From contig JANATF010000002.1 of NCBI GenBank assembly GCA_029449245.1, positions 2,914,001 to 2,978,000 on the forward strand: a stretch of 64,000 nucleotides of DNA, given 5' to 3'. The notes beneath the pieces are model-generated. The model did not search any database, was not told where the DNA came from, and saw only the letters and a list, made by a program, of their open reading frames with translations. Positions 14,462 through 28,274 of this stretch are shown here, piece by piece; the first letter of the stretch is position 1; each line of letters starts with the position of its first letter. Origin of the DNA: Mortierella alpina. Lineage: Eukaryota; Mortierellomycota; Mortierellomycetes; Mortierellales; Mortierellaceae. The position numbers and the translations under genes are program-made.

Positions 14462-17400
14462 TTAACGCCTTTCGTTCACCCGGAAGTGGAGCCAAGCAAA
14501 GGCCATCAAGAAGAACGTGCCGGCCATGATTCCCAGATTCTGAACATCTTTCCAGAACGCGCCCGAGTTGAATCCAAAGGTGGACAAAATCACAGCACCT
14601 GGAACCTACATTCGGGCGAAAATCACAATTCGATTCGTCAGTATTGCAGGTCCAAACGAAAAAAAAAGAAAAAAGATCCTTGTCGGGCAGAGCTGCATGA
14701 ACTTACATCAATCTCCAATCCATATTCCTTTTGGATCAACTGCAGGAACGTGATCTCGTTCACCAACAGCGCCTCAAACGCAAAGTTGAAGAACGAAAGC
14801 TGTTGCAGCCACGACAACTTTTCGGGGATGGATTCTGTTTTTTTTTTTCCAGCCAACAAAAGTAGAGCCATTATAGAGAAAAATGTGTGAGTAAAAGGTG
14901 AACTATGAAAAGAGCATAGGCACGACCCAGAGCATGATATTTTTTTTTAAAAAAAAAGACTTACCCTTGTTCAGGAGAAGACCGCCAAAGAGCATAGAGA
15001 ACAGCATGACCAAGCTACTCATCAGGTTGGCAACACCGACCTCCTCAAAGATGATGCCAATCATCAGACAGACGCCCGACGCCGTAAAGTTGAACAGGAC
15101 CACGACCAAGAAGAACTTGCCAAACTCGGTCCAACCCTCGACCAACCCCACCATGTTATAGATGATCAACCCCATCAACATTGGCGGGACCACCCTCAGC
15201 GGCACAATGTCAAACATCACCTTGGACAAAAAGTACGTGAACGGCGCATAATACCCGTTCGCGCGCTCTCGCACAAACAAGATCCGCTCATGCGCAAAGC
15301 TCGGCAAAATCGACAGGCACGAGAACCCAAAAAGGGCGCACATAAAGAAAAACACTCCCATCCGGTTCTGGAACCCAGGAATGTCGTTCGTGACCTTGTA
15401 GAAGAGCGCTCCGCACAAGAGTCCCAGGAAGATGGACATGACGTAATGCGACAGCATCAGCATCGGGTCACGATAAATGTTCTTGAGCGACCGATCCGCC
15501 AAAATCCTGAACTGACTCCACCAGGAAGCGCGCTGGTAGGTCGACACGGCCTTGCCAGAACTGTGGTTACTGTAGATCGATCCAGGCGCCGCCGGTGTTG
15601 TTGTGCTCAACGCATCATCTCCTCCTCGGTTGCTCTGCACTGCAAAATCAATCTGCTGCTCGACATCCAAGAGAATATGACTCTGTCGGAATCCGTCCAC
15701 CAACGACTGAAGATGGGCTCCTGACATGGTCGAGTCGCCATGAGTTGTGTTTGCGTCCTGATGCGTGCCACTGTCGCTGGTCCTGGTAGAGTCGGGATCA
15801 ATTCCAATGGTAGTATCACGAGCCGTTCCTGCTCCACTCGATCCACGCCCTCTCGGGCGCTGCTCTCGGGCCGCCAGTTCACTCTCCCACTGGAGCGAGT
15901 CATCAACGATACTCGGTGCCCGAGTGAAGGATGGACTGCCGTTGGTCGAGAATCCAGGTACATTGTTGATAACAGCGCTTTCCTCATGGTCGCCTTCGTC
16001 CGCATGCGAGGAAGCGGATCCATTCGCACCTCCATTCACCCTTGAGGCTTTGGCAGCCTTCCCGTTCGACATGGTCAAATCCAGCATGTAATCTGCCATG
16101 TTGTAGCCCTCGGGACACGAATGGCCCAGACTCCTGAGATGTCCGTTCAGGTTCCTGGTCTCACCCGAATAAACCAAGTGTCCCTTGGCCATCAAGACCA
16201 GTTGATCAAAGAGTGCAAAGATGTTACTGCGCGGCTGATGAATCGTGCAAACGACTGTGCGGTTGTAGGTCCTCGCGAGCGTCACAAGACATTCCACCAC
16301 GTTGTAGGCATTGTACGAGTCCAAACCCGAGGTGGGCTCATCCAGGAACAGGATCGAGGGAGAGGTTACGAGCTCACAGGCAATCGACACCCGACGCTTC
16401 TCTCCTCCCGAGATGGACCGTTGTCCACTGGCACCAATTCTCATGTCCTTGATACCCACGATACCCAGTTCCGACATGGTCTCCATGACACGGAACCGTT
16501 TGGCATCATACGACATGTCACGAGGCAGGCGAAGCAGAGCAGAGTAAAGGATCGTCTCGTAGACTGTGAGAGTCGACATCAGTGTGTCCTCCTGATCTAC
16601 ATGTCTAATATGGGATGGAGGAAAGAAGAAATGGATCTAGGATCAGCATCATGCAGGGTTGGATGGGCACAAAGAGTCGACATTTTTTGATCGCCAATTC
16701 TCATCGTCCAAAACGTTACCCGACCACACGCTTGTACTCTTGACTAGAGACGGTCCTTCCGTTTACATAGATGTTGCCGTGAATCGATCCAGACTTGTGC
16801 CGCCTAGCCAGAATGTCCAGCAAGCTCGTCTTTCCAGCACCACTAGCTCCCATGATAGCCATGACTTGTCCAGGTTTGACCAAGCCACTGACTTGTCGCA
16901 GAACCTCCTTGCCTCCGACTGTGTAGCCCATATCCTTGAACATGAGTGTGGCGGGAATGTGTTCTGCCATCAGCTTGGCGGCCTCATCATCGGGCAGAGA
17001 GATGTATCCCTCACTAGAGGATCCTGATTTCTTGGCCAAGTACCAGATAGCGACTCCAAGACCAATGAGGAAAGCAAAGACGCCAGCGATCGACAGAATA
17101 ATGGCAAGTGTATAGTCGGGGCGTGGGGGGCGAGTGAAGCCAGGCACCTGCGTGTAATGAAGACATTCTCCGCTGTAACAATTGAGATATATGGCAGGAT
17201 CTCCAAACATGGTCATGATCAGCTCATTCATCGCAGGTTCTGTAATGAAAAAGAGAGAGAGAGATGGGGGGGGGGATCACGCATGGTTGCGTAAAGAGTC
17301 AGATCATAAATTCCTAGCGCACACAAGTTTCCAGATCAAGGTAATCGTCCACTTACCCTCAAACGTGCACTTTTTGTCATCCGTGCATACAAAGTCTGCA

Positions 17401-19194
17401 GGTCCTTGGATCTCTTCTGCCAAAAAGTCATCGATATCTGCCGGGGACGGGAAAAAAAAAGACATGGGTCATGATGAGATTGTTTGTTCTCCTTGTACTC
17501 CCCCCCTTTCGCGTGTGCATCGAACACAAAGACCACATTATGTCACTTACTAACACTCCCATCCTTGCCGCAAAGCATCCTGTCGGGAATGCAAGAGCAT
17601 TTGATCTTTTTGCATTTGTACGTCGTCTTGGTATCGTCATACTTTACATCTAAGGGGTTGGGAGAAGGTGTCCGAGTTAAGGATCCGTAATCATTCGGTG
17701 TATTCGTGTCTCACAATCCACGTAAGGCCGTGCCTGTCATGGACAGTGATGTCTCGTTACCTTGCTCAAATTGACACTCATCCAGATGGCAGTAGAACGA
17801 CTCCTCCTCTGCTACCCAGACTGATTGGCGTCACAACAGAGCGTTACAGACGAATGAGTGAGTGAGAGAGGATAGGTGACGAGGTCAGTTCAAGTGTGCC
17901 TGCAGATAGAAGAAAAATAACTTGACATGGGTGTGCCACCGACACATCAAAAGTAGCGTTTTCTTACATTGAAAGTCGCAGGTCTTGTTCTGCTGGTTAC
18001 ATGAGAAGGTGATGGCGGGGGGTTGGTCGGGCCCAAGAGTGTCCAGAATCTTTCGATCTGTCAGTTGAGGAAAGGCGTAGGGGAGTGGTTAGATAACATA
18101 ACCTTGTTTCTAATGACTGCATGACTGGACCTTCCATCGAAACTGGCGATCGTGCGAATTCTTTTCCTTTTTTTTGTTTTGTGGGGACTTACTGGTCACA
18201 TCGCATTGCTGAAAGTTCTCGTAAACCGTCAGGCCGCCCTGGTAGCAGGTTCCGTTCTTGCCCGTGGGTACAAGCGAGTCGCACACATTGTCCGATGCGC
18301 ACACTATGGGCCAAATGAGACGTCCCGGCCGAGAGAGCGAGAAGACGAGAACCAAGTAGAGTATGAGGAGGCGATAGGATGTGTCAGACAAGGGCGTGGG
18401 TTGGGTCGTGTGAACAAGCCAGGCTCTCCAGAGACAAAAAAGCGATGCTATTACGTACCGTTGCAGTTGATGCCAGACCAGCCATCCTTGCACTTGCACG
18501 ACTTTTCGTCGCCGCGCTGGGGTCGGTCCTTGCCATCGTCCAGTCCTCCACAGACTAGAAGAAGGGACAGGAACACAAAGTTGTTTGGGTTAGAAGGTGC
18601 ATAATCCAGAGTTTGCCAGCGTGATCAAGCCGTACAACCAAAATGGTATAGCAAAAGGGCAACAAAGCACGATAGGATAGCAACAGCGGTCCTCCGTGCT
18701 CCCTTCACTCCCCCCAAACAACTATTTATCCCATCATTCTGCCCTCAATCAGACGGGGGGGGGGGGGGGGGGCATACGGCGCAGGCAGACTGTTGAGGGA
18801 CTGCAGAACCCATGGCATCACCAGGGTCTCTATTACGCAAGGCCTTTTTTTTGCTCTTTCTCTGGTGCTACTGTCATGGGAATCAGGGTGATGCAGTCTC
18901 CTTACCTGGAACAGCACAGTTGTCGCCAGCAAAGCCTGGCGGGCAGGTGCACCGGCCATCGTAAGGGTTGCAGGGAGCAAAGTGGGAGCAAGGGAACGCG
19001 TCCAGCAGACAGTTAAAACAGGGTGGGCAGTCCTCGGGCCTGTGGGTTCCTGCCAAGAGCGGGTTGGCCATGGACATCATGGCGCCAGGGGGGAGCATCA
19101 TGTCGCTGCCTGTGAGGTCTAGTGCGCGAATGGAAGCCCATGCGGGACGTATGAAGGCCAGAAGGGCGCCTGCCTGAAGCCATGGTAGCCTCAT
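14462..19194 (-). CDS. ADP1: ABCG-family half transporter with cysteine-rich/EGF-like ectodomain (ADP1-like)
   Basis: Eleven exons close in frame (19194-18906, 18554-18459, 18303-18193, 18057-17968, 17820-17761, 17649-17551, 17437-17357, 17239-16720, 16604-14965, 14834-14707, 14605-14462) and give 1085 residues. The N terminus starts with a signal-peptide-like [14 protein letters not shown]. About 280 Cys-rich residues follow, with EGF-like [12 protein letters not shown] and [12 protein letters not shown]. One membrane segment lies at about 318-343. A cytosolic ATPase domain follows with Walker [10 protein letters not shown] (~402), signature [12 protein letters not shown] (~513), Walker [13 protein letters not shown] (~533) and H-loop CTIHQP. 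After a Ser/Asp/Thr-rich linker of about 150 residues comes the G-type membrane domain, ending in LHFRVNERR. The order ectodomain-TM-ATPase-membrane domain matches yeast Adp1 (1049 residues), whose substrate is unknown. The small introns crowd into the ectodomain. The family call is strong; the transported substrate cannot be told. Confidence 0.95.
18755..18772. repeat. Run of 18 G in intron 1 of the ABC transporter gene
   Basis: The + strand shows 18 uninterrupted G (poly-C in the transcript) inside the 351-bp first intron. It is a slippage-prone tract, and the length may be assembly-dependent. Confidence 0.85.
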
Positions 19195-20036
19195 GTTGGA
19201 AAGGGTTGTCGCTTGTGGTCTGGTTGTTGGCTCAGCAGCAAGGTGGGTGACTTGAGCAGACTTGGCAAGAGCTGTGGCAGAGCTGAGGCAGAGCTGAGGC
19301 GGATGCTGGACGAGAGGAGGAGAGGAGTGACAGCGAGCAAAGAGTGGGAGTTGGGGAAGAAGGAGAGACGGAGTTGAGATGGAGAGAGAGAATAAGAGAG
19401 TGTGCCGGAACAACGGTGTGGGCTGGAAGAGAACAATGGGCAGACAAGGACGCAGACGGGCTCGTTTTTTCATGCTGTCGCTCAAGGGTCGTGATGATCG
19501 TCCCTTGCGCGTGTGCATTTATGGAGGGTTGCGCACAAAGCCCTCTGTTGCTGCACACGCGATTCTACTTGTGGGTTGCCCGCTCTCCTTTGCCCTTTTC
19601 CCTTCTTGTCTCCCGCCACCACTTTTTCGTTCCCTGTCTACTGCAATCCCGCCATCAGCACCCGCCCCTGCTGCCCACTGCCGACAGCCACGCGCAGGCA
19701 CCGCAAGGACTTCTATCGACAAGGGGCGCCACGAGTCCGCCCCGGGAATGGAGCCGCGTCCATCCTCCCCATCGACAACCACGCCACTCTCGCGCCCAGC
19801 CGCCGAGCGCACCGCCCTGCCGGCCATGGCTTCCGCCGACAGAGACTGGCCCTCGCCCACACTCTCAAGGCTCGAGCCACCACCACCACCGCCGCAGATG
19901 CCCCCGCCAGACACTGCGCAGGCACCCAGCAGTGGCATGTACCCTCACTGGTTCATCCTCGTTCCCAGTCAGCGCTTTCAATCCCTTCTGTTTTCTGACT
20001 GCATGTTTTTTTTTTTTTTTTTTTTTTGGGCTTTAG
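19195..20036. other. Divergent promoter region with possible upstream coding exon
   Basis: This lies between the ABC transporter start (minus) and the first certain exon of the next plus-strand gene. The plus frame is open from 19379 through to that exon. An ATG at 19748 begins a Ser/Pro-rich segment that could be an upstream coding exon. A run of about 23 T followed by GGGCTTTAG at 20036 looks like a strong splice acceptor, so an intron probably ends here. I could not choose a donor with both good sequence and correct phase. Confidence 0.45.
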
Positions 20037-20038
20037 AC

Positions 20039-22116
20039 ATGTTTGCTGAACCACAAGCTCAGGCACCACTCTCATCAGAAGGAGGCAAAGCAGCAGCAGC
20101 ACGACACTCATCAGCACAGTCGTCTTCAGAAATCATGTCCACAACTACATCCACTCCGATCTTGGCCAACATGCCTGCAGCAGTAAAGGCACCTCAATCA
20201 CCGCCCGAGGCAGCTAAACCACCAGGGGAGCCTGTTGCTGCACCAGAGACCGTAGCGGAAACGTCCGAGACCGTGGATCCTCTTTCACATCTATCGCACA
20301 TATTCGACAAGATCAGGAGACAGGTCGTGGAGTGGGGCGAGGATGCGAACTGGAAGATAGACGTCTTTTTGCTGCCAACCGAGGACGGTGCACCTGCCCC
20401 GGGTCTTCCGATCCCGAACTCGCCCATACCCCCACCTCTGGTCAAGGCAGACCCGGCGCCGAGTCCTCGGCGATCCTTCATGGACAACAAAGAACCCAAC
20501 ATGGATCATGGTAACAAGCTCGGATCGGACCTGTTTCGGCTTTCACAAAAGAAGCGTGGTCATTTACTCATGACTAACTTTGCACATATTTTTTTTCTAT
20601 TGTGCGCATGCATGGAAACGTTGTTGGCCAATATAGGAAGAGGCTTTTCAGGATTTGCACTACAATCACCACCTATCGATTTGCCATTGTCAATCGCTGA
20701 AAGAGTACCTCCGGCGCTTAGAGATTCCGACATCCAGAGCATGAGTGAAGCTGAGGCGAAGCGCTTGGTACGCAGCAATAGACTAGGCTTTTCGTCCATG
20801 CTTCTTGTTACAGGACAGAGCACTAATCTGGGAAGAATGCTATCTTATCGATATCGACCATTTAACTTAGCTGTCGTTGGCATGTCGCCAAATACGGGAA
20901 CAACAAGAATCTCTAGCACAACTTTCGAGGGACCTGGATGCCCTACGCCGTATGAGCGCCAAGCGGGTATGGATTCTGGCATGGTGGTATCTGGAAAAGT
21001 GTATGTCTGTTATTGGATCGTCTACTAACTGCCTACGTTGTTCGTGTGTCTAGGAACGGGATGCAGAATCTCGACTGGAAGTAGAAAGGCGTATTATGGA
21101 GCGAGATGCCATGGTACTCTCCAGAAAGTGGAAAGAGACCTCACTTTCGTTAATCGAAAAGGATCGTGAGGTATGATCCTTTCTACAGTCTTCAAGACCG
21201 CCTGCAGAGACATCACCCCCAATCCGCGCGCATCATAACTCACTGTGCTTCTTGCCTCTCTGTGTGGGCGCAAATTGCTTTTTAGATCAGAGACGTGCAA
21301 TCACATCTCGAGTCTGGCAAACGGCTTATCAGGGAACGCAATGAAGAACGCAGAAAGGTGACTATGATGTCCCAGCGTCGCTTATGGTGATTCATTGTAT
21401 CAGAACTCGGATCCTTGTCAATATTCATTCTCACACCAGGTGTTCTCTCTTCCTATTAGCGCATTGATGAGCAGCAGCCTGCCCGTGATGGACCTGTTAT
21501 TGTTCATACTCCCTCTGGACCCAATGATACTCGACCATCCCACCAACATCGACACCGCCATATCCATTACCATCGTCACCACCACCGCCATCTGACCAAA
21601 CATGGATCAAACGTGTATTTATCAGAGGGCGATCCATTGGACAACCTCGCAATGCTGGCGTCTCAGGTTCTACTGAGAGAACCACTCATCATCACAAAAA
21701 AGTCCCTAGACCCAGCCGGTCCTCCAGATGAGAATGCAAGCGAGGACAGCACAGCAAAAGCAAATGAGACTGCCCGATCAGAAAAACGGCAGATCGAAAC
21801 GGATGAGAAAGATATAGGACTTCAATTGCGACCTGTCAAGAGGCAAGAACTGCTGCCCAGTCGCAGTGTTAGCGAGTCGTTGCCAGCCTCGGATAGACAG
21901 TTTTCACGGGAGGCAGAGTCGGGTGGCAAGGGACGGACAGGAGTGTCGAATGGCAAAGCCGGTGCAGAGTCGAGTCGAAGGTCCGAACCCATTGCTGAGC
22001 CGGTTCGTTCTTTCAAGGAGCTGGCCCTTGCAGGGGCATCGGGAATGCGGTCGTCGGCGATAGCCAAGTCAGCAGCAGCTGGTCAGAGTGGCTCGAGCAG
22101 ATCAAGGCGTCTGTAA
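20039..22116 (+). CDS. Uncharacterised charged/coiled-coil protein with His-rich segment
   Basis: Five exons (20039-20510, 20637-20998, 21054-21170, 21286-21357, 21460-22116) give 559 residues from ATG 20039. The true N terminus may be longer, through an upstream exon spliced at 20036/20037. Intron 1 (126 bp) is a multiple of three without stops, so it could be retained. The donor at 20999 (GTGTAT) is weak, but a perfect TACTAAC branch site lies at 21022-21028. Visible features are an Ala/Pro-rich start, a segment with DPLSHLSHIFDKIRRQVVEW (about residue 85), and a charged helical stretch across exons 3-4 (RLEVERRIMERDAMVLSRKW, KRLIRERNEERRK) likely to be a coiled coil. A His-rich run follows (HRHRHIHYHRHHHRH), then GDPLDNLAMLASQVLL and a Ser/Arg-rich tail ending in SSRSRRL. 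I recognise no family. A nuclear regulatory role is possible but unproven. Confidence 0.7.
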
Positions 22117-22251
22117 ATAGGATCATACATTCTGCTGTAGATTTTTGATGAATTTTCGTAGCGTTTACTCAGGTCCATTCCCACGACGTCTAAATCGGCG
22201 GCAAGTTGACATCCCACATCCGGCTCCCACACAACCCTTATACATCCAACC

Positions 22252-23455
22252 ATGTCCTCTGCAGAGCAATACGTCCGAACGGAATTCCCTGTCATCGACT
22301 CGGACCCACACTTCAACCGTGTCGTCCGCTACATGCGCGGCTCAGACTATGCCGCATGGGGTGGTCTCACTGTCGGGGGACCTGCTGTCCTTCTGGCCCT
22401 TGGTAAAAATAAAAATAGAACCCCAATCAGAACAGCAAAGGAACAGGACCACCCGTAAAGGTCCAAAGGCGAATGACAACTCAATGTTTCTAAATGGGAT
22501 CAGAGAAATAGCAGGAAGGAAAGACATGCGAGAAAATACCGCATGGCAGGACAGGATCAGGCTCCCGGAAATTCTAGAGCAAAGGCCGGCCCACAAAGGC
22601 TTTTGCACGTAGACGAAGCTGTTCACCGAAACCCAAGATCTTAGACGGAGGAAAAAGCTCTTGCGCTTCACCAGCTTCTAACAACATCAGGACAGGCACT
22701 GCCTTTGTTGGAACGCTTTTTGAGAGTGTCAATTGAGATGATGGTATATCAGGGACAGGGGGAACGTGCAAACAACAAGATCTGGACGCACGGAAGGCGC
22801 AAGGGGCATGGGTTGTGACTCTGGGGGGACGGGTCCCTGCACAAATATAAAGCTCTGGCTGATCAATTTGTACTTTTGTTGTATTTCACCATGTAGAGCG
22901 CGTTAGACCTGCTGCAGGACCCAAAGGAATTAACGTGGCATTGGGAGTCGCCGCAGCCGTGGGCTTTATGGGAGGGTTTCTTTACTCTTACCAGAAGTCA
23001 AGCCGTAAGTTCTACTTTTGCACAGGGATGATGTGGCTTCACACCATGTACGATACCAAAGTTAGTACCTCTGATTAACATGCCCAACGATTTTCACTCG
23101 CGATCATAGTCCGTTTCTGGGGCTGGGAGGAGAACGCAAGGGAGCAGGCTTTGAACCGCACTGAGATGGAAGCCCGCGCTGCTGCTGGCCTTCCTGCCTA
23201 CGGCGAGCCAACAATGGATGAAGCTGCTCAGGCGGCCTCTGCAAGGAACTCCAAATATGCCGCTACCAAGTTTTGTAAGATTAGCATCTCGAGTGCCTCA
23301 CGGTGTGTTCGCATCCTCACAATTTCAGCAACTGATGCATATGTTGTTGTTTTTTACCTTCTGGTGATCTAGCTGCTATTCCTTGGTTCAACACCACCAA
23401 CCACAAGTACCATCTTGCCGAAAACACTAACAGCGCTGCTCAGAATGACAAGTAA
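22252..23455 (+). CDS. NUXM: NADH:ubiquinone oxidoreductase (complex I) 21-kDa accessory subunit
   Basis: Four exons (22252-22402, 22897-23004, 23110-23274, 23373-23455) encode 168 residues. This is a fungal accessory subunit of mitochondrial complex I (Neurospora 21 kDa, Yarrowia NUXM), placed in the inner membrane. The N-terminal part (YVRTEFPVIDSDPHFNRVVR) and the C-terminal part (VRFWGWEENAREQALN) match the two conserved blocks of the family. Two hydrophobic stretches (GGLTVGGPAVLLALG and NVALGVAAAVGFMGGFLYSY) fit membrane helices. There is no long cleavable presequence, as is usual for this subunit. Intron 1 is long for this locus (494 bp). The gene starts only 135 bp after the upstream stop. 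A polyadenylation hexamer follows at 23497. Confidence 0.95.
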
Positions 23456-24343
23456 GGCCGGTCCTGGCTGGGTCCATGGAAGCTGGAGAGAATTGTAATA
23501 AAACACCACCGTATAACTCGTACAGTACCTCTTGAAGTGGGTGGAGGAAACCCTTTCACACATCGTTAGGGGTGGGTGTCCTTTGCATCTCATCCGAAAG
23601 CCAATCAAAAAAAAAGCCTCTGACGTTCCACCGCCTCCTTGTTCTCCTCGACGATCGACCTGACTTTTTTCTGTCTCTTGCTCAGTTTACGCTCCCTGTC
23701 TCTCTTCCTTCACTCTACCCTCGGCAAACCCTCCCAAAAAGATCGTTGCGCAGCTATCGATCCTTGGCTCCCAAACAGCGCCCCTATCCTCTCGCCAAGA
23801 ACATGCTTTCGTCCGTGCAGTCAACCTTGTAAGAATCACGCGTCGGCCGTCCACCCTTTCCCTTCGAACTATTCAGGATTGTCTGTGGAGCAGTAACAAC
23901 AACTGAAGAGGTGGCGCGGTGACGACGCATCGCCTTTCAGCCCACTCAGAGGGCGCCGTGCAGTGCACAAAGTCCCTCTCAGCGACCGTTTTCGCTTTTT
24001 GGGGACGGTTGGCTGCTAAGAGAAAATTTCGTAAAGGTCTGACACCCTCGAGGAGATTTTAGGACTGGACATGAAGCAGGTGTAAGCATGACAGTAGCAA
24101 GCTCAGGAAAGGTCAGCACAACAGGTTTCTTGAGTTTTGCATGATTATTCTCTCATTGTGCATGAATGCGATATGCCAAGCGCTGAAGCAGGGTCAAGAA
24201 TTGGGCGCCTCAATGACATCCCACCGGCAAGCCCTTATTAAATAAAGAGGAACAGGTGCAAAGAGCTTTCGCACCTCTCCATCCGATTTGCCAACTCATT
24301 TCTGACACAACCAAGAAAAGAAATACACACAAACGCACGGACA
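23456..24343. other. Intergenic, possible tiny spliced ORF
   Basis: No recognisable gene. A pyrimidine-rich leader-like tract (about 23625-23760) precedes an ATG at 23804. Its frame stops after nine codons, but it meets a GTAAGA donor at 23830. Splicing to the AG near 23877 would give a peptide of roughly 23 residues with no known match. The rest appears to be upstream sequence of the esterase gene. Confidence 0.4.
23497..23502 (+). terminator. AATAAA polyadenylation signal of the complex I subunit gene
   Basis: Canonical hexamer 42 bp after the stop codon at 23455. Confidence 0.6.
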
Positions 24344-26829
<2,486 letters not shown>

Positions 26830-28255
26830 ACTAGACCACTGGTGCTATCGCTGCCTGTCGCATGCTTCCAGCGCATGAACGCGTGCTTTTTTTTCCTTTG
26901 CTTCTTCACTTGGAAAACAATAGCGCGGGCGTTGAAATGACATCAAAGGGAGCGCCTGTCCAAAAGGACTCTGTTGTTGTAAACGATTGACAGGAGCGAG
27001 AAAGGAAAAAAGGGGTAAGCAAAATGCTATTCTCCATGTCAGAGACGATCGAAGGCTCGTGCACGGTCTTTTTTCGGAGCAAGTTGGCACAAACCGGTTT
27101 CACAAACAGGGTTCGCCGAAAACTGTAAAAATAAATGGTTGGGAACGTATCAAAAAGCCTTAGGATGGGGCACGAGCACCTTCATTGAGCAATGCAGGAG
27201 CCATTTTTTTCTTCTTGTGGTTGCTGTTCCAGAACGAACTGCACATGTAGATACCCTTTTTTTTTTTTTTTTGGCTTGAATCAAAGTCGGTCCCCGTCGA
27301 AGGGGAAAAGATGGAGGATAGCATCGGCATCTTTGTTTTCCTTTTTACATAATGGTAAGAAAAAAGACACACAAGTACAGTACTTTAAAGCACTCTTAGA
27401 ATGTCAACAACAACAAAAAAAGAACATTCGCAAGAAAGAGCAACGGTAGCAGGATGTCCAGCAACGTATTATGCGAGAGACGTTACAAGAGATGCCATCA
27501 TTCAGTCCACACTTCCAATGACCCATATGTCCACTCTCCTCCGCTTTATCCCCTTGCCTTACGCCGCCCTATTGTTGTTGCTCTGTCTACTTTCTTCGCG
27601 CGATTTCACTAATTCATCCGCATCCTCGCTGCCCTTTTTTTATCGGCCAAGCATACACAGATCTGTCCCATACAATGGCACACAATTGCTCTCGTTTGTT
27701 TAGTGGGTCATCGTTTCATGACATGGGATAATACGGAGGCAAAGATCTCACAGGCCTAACGCACAAAACTGCGTCGCAAAGCGAATGGGTAACCGTTTAC
27801 GAATGCGCGTTTTTGAGCCCTCCTTTTCGCTCCCTCTCTCTCACTCTGTCGCTCAATCTCTGCAGGTTTTCTGGGTTTGCGCATGTGCTCGAATGTAGCA
27901 TCTTGATGGCCTTGGAAGAGACGGCACTTGACATGCGCAATAGCTACTCCAAGATAGAAATTAGAATGGTTTTTTTGCAGGCAGGATTGGTTTTTGGCAG
28001 TTTGCACGTTCATCCTACTTGCAAAGTGTGGATCGTGTCCGTTCATCAATCGCTGATCTTGAATTTGGCTACCGAAAAAGGGTCGCGTTCGGTGCCTTAG
28101 CTCGACCGTTATAGAATCTTTTTCCGCCTGGGCAAACTGGGAAAAAAAACATGCCGTTTGGTTAGATTTTTGATTTTTTTTTCTCGGCGAACCTTGGCTT
28201 TTCTAGCCGGTTTGGCCGAGGGTTGCCACTGCGGTTACGGTTAGAGTAGAAGGAA

Positions 28256-28274
28256 GGGGGGGGGGGGGGGGGGG
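28256..28274. repeat. Run of 19 G
   Basis: Uninterrupted G tract in intergenic DNA. It is capable of G-quadruplex formation and prone to length error in sequencing. Confidence 0.85.

Noticed and set aside
20511-20636. Treating this 126-bp segment as coding
   Set aside because: It is open and in phase, but it has GTAACA and ATATAG borders, a T-rich centre and a hydrophobic, non-matching translation. Intron is likelier, though retention cannot be excluded.
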